From JBDNFP01 sp041689775 (lineage in GTDB: Bacteria > Bacteroidota > Bacteroidia > Cytophagales > Spirosomataceae), in assembly GCA_041689775.1 (NCBI GenBank), contig JBDNFP010000479.1, forward strand, positions 1 to 11,268: a stretch of 11,268 nucleotides of DNA, given 5' to 3'. The notes beneath the pieces were generated by a model that saw only the letters and a program-made list of their open reading frames with translations, was not told the origin of the DNA and ran no database searches. Numbering within the stretch: the stretch's first letter is position 1; every line of letters starts with the position of its first letter. This document shows, in pieces, positions 7,383 through 11,268 of the stretch. A program made the position numbers and the translations under genes.

Positions 7383-7874
7383 CTATGAATTATATAAATA
7401 CTTCACTCCATCAATCTGCACCATTAGCCCAATCACATCGTTTTGGACTCTTACTTCGGTTATTAAGCCCTCCGGTGAAAACTTAAAAAAGCCCATCCCG
7501 TTTATTTCTACATCTTTATTACTTGGAGGTACATTTCTCCAAGTACCCACGTGTTTTGATGTCATACGCCAGCATCCCGCGCCTTTTTTATCGTTGGCAA
7601 CGATATCTCCTTCTTGATCATCTACGTGATAAACCAGGTTTTCAAAAATTTGCCGGTTATATTGGACCAATTTTTTAAATGATTCCCTATCCTTGACGTG
7701 TAAAAAAGCCAAAATGAAATTGAAGTCAGGAGCAAGAATTTGATCCACTACCTCCATATCTCCCTCGCTCCATATTTCCTTGTAGAAGGCTCTGATTTTT
7801 TTTTCGTTTTCTTGTGCAGTTGCCATTGGGCTATTGAATTTTTTGAAGGAAATATCATACATTTCAGTACACAT
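7383..7874 (-). CDS. SnoaL-like family protein, divergent member of the array
   Basis: This 163-residue protein has an N-terminal region like its paralogs: ENEKKIRAFYKEIWSEGDMEVVDQ, then ILAPDFNFIL, nearly the same as ILAPDFAFII in the two-domain gene. It diverges later. The FPD motif is replaced by the sequence around NRQIFENLVYHVDD, and the final strand is LITEVRVQNDVIGLMVQIDG, with Asp146 at the presumed catalytic position. The start at 7874 is supported by the only strong Shine-Dalgarno in the window, AAGGAGG at 7887-7881, six bases before the ATG. This start adds 16 residues (MCTEMYDISFKKFNSP) that the paralogs lack. A start at 7826 would match the paralogs better but has no ribosome site. 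Just upstream is the inserted 238-bp element, so this gene may now have its own transcription or translation signals. Confidence 0.82.
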   Translation of the reverse strand: MCTEMYDISFKKFNSPMATAQENEKKIRAFYKEIWSEGDMEVVDQILAPDFNFILAFLHVKDRESFKKLVQYNRQIFENLVYHVDDQEGDIVANDKKGAGCWRMTSKHVGTWRNVPPSNKDVEINGMGFFKFSPEGLITEVRVQNDVIGLMVQIDGVKYLYNS

Positions 7875-7880
7875 TCATCT

Positions 7881-7887
7881 CCTCCTT
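7881..7887 (-). promoter_or_regulatory. Strong ribosome binding site for the 7874 start
   Basis: The minus strand reads AAGGAGG, with a six-base spacer before the ATG at 7874. This is a near-perfect anti-16S match and decides the longer start of the downstream SnoaL-like gene. Most other genes here show no comparable sequence. Confidence 0.7.
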
Positions 7888-7896
7888 GATTAGTTA

Positions 7897-7927
7897 TCAG
7901 GTTAAACGCATTAAAATGTACAACGAT
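7897..7927 (+). repeat. Left terminal inverted repeat of the MITE
   Basis: The outer 15 bases match the right repeat at 14 positions. Inner similarity then falls off with one- to two-base gaps up to about 7927. Confidence 0.68.
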
Positions 7928-7979
7928 CTATATTGGAAAAACACAATTTATATATTAGAGTCGTCTATCGTGGTATTTC

Positions 7980-7993
7980 TTTTCGTACGAAAA
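7980..7993. repeat. 14-base perfect palindrome TTTTCGTACGAAAA inside the MITE
   Basis: The stretch is fully self-complementary over 14 bases. It could be a protein-binding site or the tip of a cruciform in the element. It is off the element's centre (about 8015). Its role is unknown. Confidence 0.5.
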
Positions 7994-8102
7994 TCAGATT
8001 TGAGTGCACCAGATTCACGAAACCAATACTTATTTGTGAGGTGACAAGATGTTTCGCTGGCAAAAAGCGGGGGTTATTGTATTTTAACAAGTGCCCTGCC
8101 CG

Positions 8103-8134
8103 ACGAATTGTATTTTTAGATGCGTTCAACCTGA
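8103..8134 (-). repeat. Right terminal inverted repeat of the MITE
   Basis: Read on the minus strand from 8134, this begins TCAGGTTGAACGCATC and mirrors the left end. It is followed on the plus strand by the TTAGTTA duplicate at 8135-8141. Confidence 0.68.
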
Positions 8135-8144
8135 TTAGTTATAA

Positions 8145-8159
8145 ACCCTTGAAAAGGGT
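8145..8159 (-). terminator. Small hairpin just after the 8164 gene; weak terminator or mRNA end structure
   Basis: On the minus strand, ACCCTT-TTC-AAGGGT forms a six-pair stem with a three-base loop, four bases after the TAA stop at 8164-8166. It is followed by TTTATAACTAA, a poor U-tract. It could stop some transcription or protect the upstream message from 3' decay. The short stem and broken T-run keep confidence low. Confidence 0.35.
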
Positions 8160-8163
8160 CAAC

Positions 8164-8601
8164 TTATGCACCAGGAGGTGGTGGCACAACCCCTAATTGC
8201 TGCAACAGGCCTAATTCGTCTACATTGGCCCAACGCTCCGCTATTTTTCCGTCCTTGATTCTTACGGTGGTTGTACCGGTCATTTCAAGTGCTTTACCTG
8301 AGGGAGGCATACCCATAACTCCACCTGTATCAGTGCCGTTTAAGCGCCACCGGTGTACGACCTTATCAACTGTGTAAATCTGATCTTCGATCGTGAGCTT
8401 AACATCTGGCATTGCTCCCCGGAACATGCCAACTATGTGCTTGAAACTACCAGCACCTGGTTCTGATACCGTCTTGCCTCCTACCTGAGAATGATCGATT
8501 GCACCGTCCGCCAATAAATCTTCCCGAACGTCTCCTTTGTTCCAGGCAGACTCGAAAAATTCGAGACATACGCTGTTGTTTTCTTCTGCTGTTAATGCCA
8601 T
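8164..8601 (-). CDS. SnoaL-like ester cyclase family protein
   Basis: This 145-residue single-domain protein has the full signature set of the array. An N-terminal helix (EENNSVCLEFFESAWNKGD) is followed by HIVGMFRGAMPDVKLTIED at 55-73, with MPD in place of FPD. Strands with VVHRWRLNGTDTGG and MGMPPSGKALEMTG come next. The last strand, GKIAERWANVDELG at 118-131, holds Asp128 at the presumed acid/base position. The ending GLLQQLGVVP closely matches the genes on either side and shows that these are paralogs. A proline-rich tail (VVPPPPGA) is particular to this copy. It lies 64 bases after the upstream paralog. The MITE begins 22 bases beyond its stop. The substrate is unknown. Confidence 0.9.
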   Translation of the reverse strand: MALTAEENNSVCLEFFESAWNKGDVREDLLADGAIDHSQVGGKTVSEPGAGSFKHIVGMFRGAMPDVKLTIEDQIYTVDKVVHRWRLNGTDTGGVMGMPPSGKALEMTGTTTVRIKDGKIAERWANVDELGLLQQLGVVPPPPGA

Positions 8602-8617
8602 GATTTCTTTGTGTTTA

Positions 8618-8631
8618 AATAATTAATTATT
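8618..8631. repeat. 14-base AT-only palindrome upstream of the 8601 start
   Basis: AATAATTAATTATT is perfectly self-complementary and lies 17-30 bases before the start codon. Being AT-only it has low information content. It may keep this intergenic message unstructured or bind a regulator, and nothing more can be said. Confidence 0.3.
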
Positions 8632-8665
8632 GGTACTGTAACTATTGTTGTGAGTATAAGCCTTT

Positions 8666-9082
8666 TCAGGAAGTTAAAACTCCTAATTGTTGTAGCAACC
8701 CCAGACTATCCTGAGCAATCCACATTTCAACTATTTTCCCGTTTTCAAGCCGAAAAATATTGATACCAAGATCTGTCACTTTGCGATTTGTTGCTGGACG
8801 CCCCAGAAACTCTCCGGTATTAGTGGCTATATACGACCACCTGCTCATGACCTTGTCTCCTTCTGCTAGTTCCTCATGAAGCTGGAAGTACACATCAGGA
8901 AATGCTATTAGTGACGTTTCAAACCATTTTTTTAACGTAGGAGGCTGGTGCGCCTGCCCACCTGGAAAGTGAAAAATTACAGTATCATCGGCGATTTCGT
9001 TCAATATTTCGCTCTTTTTGTCATTCCATAATTCAAACCAATAGCGGCGAATTACCTCCTTGTTTTTGCTTTCAAGTGACAT
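8666..9082 (-). CDS. SnoaL-like ester cyclase family protein
   Basis: This 138-residue single domain has a first helix NKEVIRRYWFELWND (7-21). FHFPGG at 37-42 is on the first strand, LIAFPDVYFQLHEELAEGDK at 58-77 follows, and SRWSYIATNTGEFLGRPATNR is at 80-100. The terminal strand is GKIVEMWIAQDSLGLLQQLGV at 115-135, with Asp125 as the likely acid/base residue by comparison with SnoaL. GEFLG is shared with the second domain of the two-domain gene just upstream, which suggests that those two are closest relatives. It starts 27 bases after that gene, so both are probably on one message. No ribosome site is visible at the start. The chemistry (aldol-type cyclisation, hydration or isomerisation) is not decided by the sequence. 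Confidence 0.9.
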   Translation of the reverse strand: MSLESKNKEVIRRYWFELWNDKKSEILNEIADDTVIFHFPGGQAHQPPTLKKWFETSLIAFPDVYFQLHEELAEGDKVMSRWSYIATNTGEFLGRPATNRKVTDLGINIFRLENGKIVEMWIAQDSLGLLQQLGVLTS

Positions 9083-9109
9083 GAAATTTGCTTGTTTACG
9101 GGATAACCC

Positions 9110-9973
9110 TCATGATGGAATTACTCCTAATTGTTGCATCAGACCGAAGTCATTCTCATTGACGTGTACTGAAACAATTTTCCCATGACGAATCGTGAAT
9201 ATATCAATCCCAAAATCCTTAATATGATTTCCCGTTGCGGCTGCTCCCAAGAACTCTCCTTCATGTGTTCCTTCGATCGACCAACGGGATGCCACCTTGT
9301 TTCCTTCCGAGGTTTGACGTAGTACCGAGAATTTGATGTCAGGGAAGGCGTTTCTCAAATACAGCACAAAACCCCTGAAGGCTTCATGACCCGCGATTGG
9401 ATCCGGCTGTGTAGGAATAATAAAAGCAAAATCAGGTGCTAAGATTTCCTCAATTACTTCTAGTTTCCCCTGAGACATGATCTCTTCGAAATAACGAGTC
9501 GCTAAGGTTTCGTTTTGTTCAGCGGTTGTCTCTGGTACCGTAGGCTCAGAAGGAATCACTCCTAGTTGTGACATGAGACCTAACGTATCTTCATGTCCGA
9601 TGGATTCTGTAATTTTACCATCCTTGATCGTATGCCAAGTCATTCCATCAATTTCAAAAAAGTTACCACTGGCAGGAATATCTCCTTTCACGGTAACAAG
9701 CGGACCGCCCGTATGGGTACCTCCACCAACCCACCGAGTAACGACCCAATCGCCCCCAGCCACCATTTCCTGAGGATTAATGTAGAAATCAGGGAATGAG
9801 GTGTGTAACATTTTCACTAGACCCAAAAATCCATCCGGTCCATGAAAGGGCTCGGGATGGGTAGGTAATGTGAATACAAATTCCGGATCTAATATTTCAT
9901 AGGCCGCATCGGAATTCATACCATTCATTACCTGATAAAAATAACGTCGAGAAATGGCTTTGTTCGCGTTCAT
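9110..9973 (-). CDS. Two-domain SnoaL-like protein (tandem fusion)
   Basis: This 287-residue protein holds two complete copies of the domain. Copy 1 spans about residues 1-142 and copy 2 about 153-287, joined by a short acidic linker SEPTVPETTAEQ. Matching landmarks are RRYFYQVM/TRYFEEIM, EILDPEFVFTLPTHPEP/EILAPDFAFIIPTQPDP, TSFPDFYI/NAFPDIKF, DGKITES/HGKIVSV, and the endings LGLMSQLGVIPS (131-142) and FGLMQQLGVIPS (276-287). Copy 1 keeps Asp129 (HEDTLG) and copy 2 Asp275 (NENDFG) at the presumed catalytic position. SnoaL-type enzymes are usually single domains that assemble as dimers or tetramers, so this may be a covalent dimer with two different pockets (inference). Copy 1 has an insertion at PLVTVKGDIPASGN (91-104). 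It is the first gene of the string, with no clear promoter seen upstream. Confidence 0.92.
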   Translation of the reverse strand: MNANKAISRRYFYQVMNGMNSDAAYEILDPEFVFTLPTHPEPFHGPDGFLGLVKMLHTSFPDFYINPQEMVAGGDWVVTRWVGGGTHTGGPLVTVKGDIPASGNFFEIDGMTWHTIKDGKITESIGHEDTLGLMSQLGVIPSEPTVPETTAEQNETLATRYFEEIMSQGKLEVIEEILAPDFAFIIPTQPDPIAGHEAFRGFVLYLRNAFPDIKFSVLRQTSEGNKVASRWSIEGTHEGEFLGAAATGNHIKDFGIDIFTIRHGKIVSVHVNENDFGLMQQLGVIPS

Positions 9974-10098
9974 AAATGTTAGTAATTACGTGCAAGGTTA
10001 GGAAAGTATAAACAACAATTCGAACTCGAAAACTTCGTGAACTGGAAAATGATATAGCTTCTGCCGAAAACAACGGGAATGCTATTTGATAGTCATAT

Positions 10099-10140
10099 CC
10101 AGGAGGAAGGCATTAGATTATCATTAAGGTACCTCCTTGG
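10099..10140. repeat. Imperfect hairpin CCAGGAGG...CCTCCTTGG upstream of the operon
   Basis: Arms at 10099-10106 and 10132-10140 pair over eight bases with one bulged base and a 25-base loop. It lies about 130 bases before the 9973 start and could be part of an untranslated leader or a remnant terminator. The right arm on the minus strand carries AAGGAGG but no sizeable reading frame follows. Confidence 0.35.
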
Positions 10141-10488
10141 CCGATTGTGGTCATAAATATCCTAAACTTGATTCTAATAAACGGTGAATTCGAAGTCGAA
10201 CCTGAAAAAATCAGACCTCAACCCGTCCATATCGAACCTCAAACTTTTAATGCCCCTAAGGATAATCCCGAATAAGAAGGCTAATTAGCAAAAGATGGCT
10301 GCTGATTTTTTCATGCCACACTAAATGGAACTCAGATGCTAGGCTCCTTTATCAAATCATGGCTACCTAAATGATTCTGTAAAATATAACCAGCAGGTAA
10401 TCAAAGAATTAATACGTATTCGAATCTTCACTAGCAAGTATCCGCTCTTCTTTCCGAAATTTTTGAGGATTAAAATAAACGTCATGGG

Positions 10489-10723
10489 TTAGTCCTTACC
10501 TAGGTTCCTGAAAGCGTAGCCTGCCTGGTTCTCATAATCCTGAACCAGGCGCTTCATCCCAACCGGAAAGACCCACCACTCCTTCCTTTCTTGTGAGCCG
10601 TATCATGAAATCTGTCCCATTGTCTAAAAGGTGTTTGAACCACCAGGCAACGATTTGCTGGGCAGCCAACCCCGTGGGATCAGCTATGCACCGACTGTGG
10701 GCCAAGTTGAAACTGCAGAATAC
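10489..10723 (-). pseudogene. Possible decayed DDE transposase fragment
   Basis: Two overlapping minus-strand frames look protein-like. Frame one (10723-10532) contains LAAQQIVAWWFKHLLDNG followed by TDFMIRLTRKEG, ending at a TGA. It resembles the stretch of IS4-type transposases that reads roughly D-R-x-F, then a helix, then G-x-[DP]-[FY]-x-[IV]-R-x-[KR]. Frame two (10602-10489) contains EWWVFPVGMKRLVQDYENQ and ends at TAA; K-R-L-V-x-D-Y-E is a pattern seen near the C-terminus of some IS5-group transposases. A frameshift from TRKE into KEWW would join them. There is no start, no full catalytic triad and no clear IS ends. The resemblance is judged from memory only, and part of this DNA also forms a strong hairpin (10509-10556), which could make the reading accidental. 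Confidence 0.22.
10509..10556. repeat. Strong imperfect hairpin with a 9-bp perfect core
   Basis: GCCTGGTTC (10523-10531) and GAACCAGGC (10542-10550) pair perfectly around a 10-base loop. The stem resumes beyond a six-base left-hand bulge, with TGAAAGCG (10509-10516) against CGCTTCA (10550-10556). Neither strand has a T-run after it, so it is not a standard terminator. It may be an element end, a recombination or regulatory structure, or part of an RNA. Confidence 0.55.
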
Positions 10724-11230
10724 CTATCTGATCAACAATAGTCGCTCCTCGACACAGCTGTGGTCAAAATTATGCAGGTTAAATCAGAAAATTCGAATGA
10801 CTAACTATTGGCAAATCGGAAAATAGAGCATGTTCTTTGCGACTTGTGCCAACCAAAATCAGTGATCGCCCCTCAGATTCAAGGTGGTAACAACGAAAGT
10901 ATACCTGTTTTTTAGGTACCATATATAGTACTGGGGCAAGTATTCAATGATTTTGGGTAGCATGGACGTAAGCATTCACGGGTTCGGTTGGGGTTTATCG
11001 CCAAGGCATGAATTTCTTCTTCTTTGAAAATCTCTCCTAACAAATTCCGAGAGCCAAATTGAACTATACTTCATCAGCCAGCTTTTAGAATGGTCTTTGC
11101 AGGATCCGATATAAATTTTGATAAGTAGGGAATGTGCTTCGGTTTTTAAGAAATGCTTTAAAATGTTCTGAACCTGCATTTTGTCGGTTCCAATGCTATT
11201 ATTGGAAGGTTTAGTTACTTTCCAATTTTA

Positions 11231-11252
11231 AGTATGGCATACTATAAGTATG
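11231..11252. repeat. Cluster of AGTATG/CATACT inverted repeats at the right edge
   Basis: AGTATG at 11231-11236, CATACT at 11238-11243 and AGTATG at 11247-11252 form two overlapping perfect six-base inverted repeats with loops of one and three bases. They could be an operator or part of an element end continuing beyond the window. Confidence 0.35.
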
Positions 11253-11268
11253 TTGGTAAGATATTAAC

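Larger units (their letters stand above)
7897..8134. mobile_element. Candidate MITE (non-autonomous element) with TIRs and target-site duplication
   Basis: This 238-bp stretch begins TCAGGTTAAACGCAT at 7897. The reverse complement of its right end at 8134 begins TCAGGTTGAACGCAT, 14 of 15 bases identical. The similarity continues with small gaps through TAAAATGTACAA versus CTAAAAATACAA, giving inverted repeats of about 30 bp. The element is bordered on both sides by TTAGTTA (7890-7896 and 8135-8141), a 7-base direct repeat expected from target duplication. A 9-base duplication GATTAGTTA is also possible, since GA coincides with the right end. There is no transposase frame inside, so it would need a partner IS in the same genome. 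It contains a 14-base perfect palindrome at 7980-7993. It sits between two SnoaL-like genes of the same operon. Without it the gap would be about 44 bp. The family is not recognised. Confidence 0.72.
9974..11268. other. Gene-poor 1.3-kb region with decayed coding traces
   Basis: No open frame here looks like an intact, recognisable gene on either strand. Short protein-like stretches occur. One plus-strand frame (10012-10275) has helix-like RKLRELENDIASAE before stops at 10087-10092 and 10114-10116, then a proline/glutamate-rich ending with EVEPEKIRPQPVHIEPQTF. Another plus-strand stretch of about 50 codons ends at a stop near 10490. Minus-strand pieces between 10489 and 11179 are listed separately. 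A 67-codon minus frame at 11179-10976 and a 77-codon plus frame at 10593-10826 have no family features. The pattern suggests old, inactivated genes or mobile DNA upstream of the operon. A promoter for the 9973 gene should lie in the first 200 bases, but no clear -7/-33 Bacteroidota pair was found. Confidence 0.5.

Noticed and set aside
7913..7946. Promoter TTG...TACATTTT on the minus strand at the left MITE end
   Set aside because: It matches the -7 consensus imperfectly, and the 23-base spacing is longer than expected. Too weak to annotate.
7933..8196. 87-codon plus-strand open frame across the MITE
   Set aside because: It runs through the element, both its ends and into the antisense of the SnoaL gene. 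It has no family features and no ribosome site.
10593..10826. 77-codon plus-strand open frame
   Set aside because: No recognisable domain, basic composition typical of a chance frame, and antisense to a more protein-like minus-strand stretch.
10976..11179. 67-codon minus-strand open frame starting MQVQNILKHFLKTEA
   Set aside because: The beginning is protein-like, but the rest degenerates to arginine-rich chance sequence with no family. At most part of a decayed gene.
9974..11268. Possible tRNA, CRISPR array or origin in the non-coding flank
   Set aside because: No cloverleaf with acceptor and T-arm motifs, no regularly spaced repeats and no boxes of repeated DnaA-like sites were found.

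Overview
The window reads as an accessory chromosomal segment from a Bacteroidota bacterium, probably of the Cytophagia type. The support is indirect. The base composition is moderately AT-rich. Most genes lack a Shine-Dalgarno sequence. The families present (SnoaL-like ester cyclases, GMC oxidoreductase, DJ-1/PfpI, VOC) are common in that phylum. No rRNA, tRNA or phylogenetic marker gene is present, so the assignment is tentative.

Layout. All 13 recognisable genes lie on the minus strand between positions 9973 and 1, mostly 11 to 109 bases apart, and look like one long operon or two consecutive ones. In transcription order they are: a two-domain SnoaL-like protein (9973-9110); three single-domain SnoaL-like proteins (9082-8666, 8601-8164, 7874-7383); a fourth (7351-6944); a class I glutamine amidotransferase-like/DJ-1 protein (6884-6057); a thiamine-diphosphate enzyme resembling benzoylformate decarboxylase (6094-4358, overlapping the previous gene); a GMC-family FAD oxidoreductase (4248-2722); two further NTF2-fold proteins (2710-2285, 2247-1855); an orphan, degenerate relative of the FAD subunit of molybdenum hydroxylases (1803-1057); a PfpI-type DJ-1 protein (1011-445); and a VOC/glyoxalase-fold protein that runs off the left edge (416-1). 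Eight NTF2/SnoaL-fold domains in one gene string is the outstanding feature.

An apparent non-autonomous mobile element (MITE) of 238 bp sits at 7897-8134. It has imperfect terminal inverted repeats of about 30 bp beginning TCAGGTT, and a flanking 7-base direct repeat TTAGTTA. It splits the SnoaL array. Without it, the gap between the neighbouring genes would be about 44 bp, typical for this operon.

The right-hand 1.3 kb (9974-11268) has no convincing intact gene. It holds a strong imperfect hairpin (10509-10556) and several short coding-like stretches broken by stops, including one that may be the remains of a DDE transposase.

How the genes may work together (inference). A GMC enzyme makes or consumes carbonyls. 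A ThDP enzyme breaks or forms carbon-carbon bonds next to a keto group. DJ-1 and VOC proteins commonly act on reactive carbonyls. SnoaL-fold proteins catalyse cyclisation, hydration or isomerisation of carbonyl-activated substrates. The string therefore looks like a small-molecule conversion pathway, catabolic or biosynthetic, with several paralogous small enzymes. No substrate can be read from the sequence, and no polyketide synthase, transporter or regulator gene is visible in the window.
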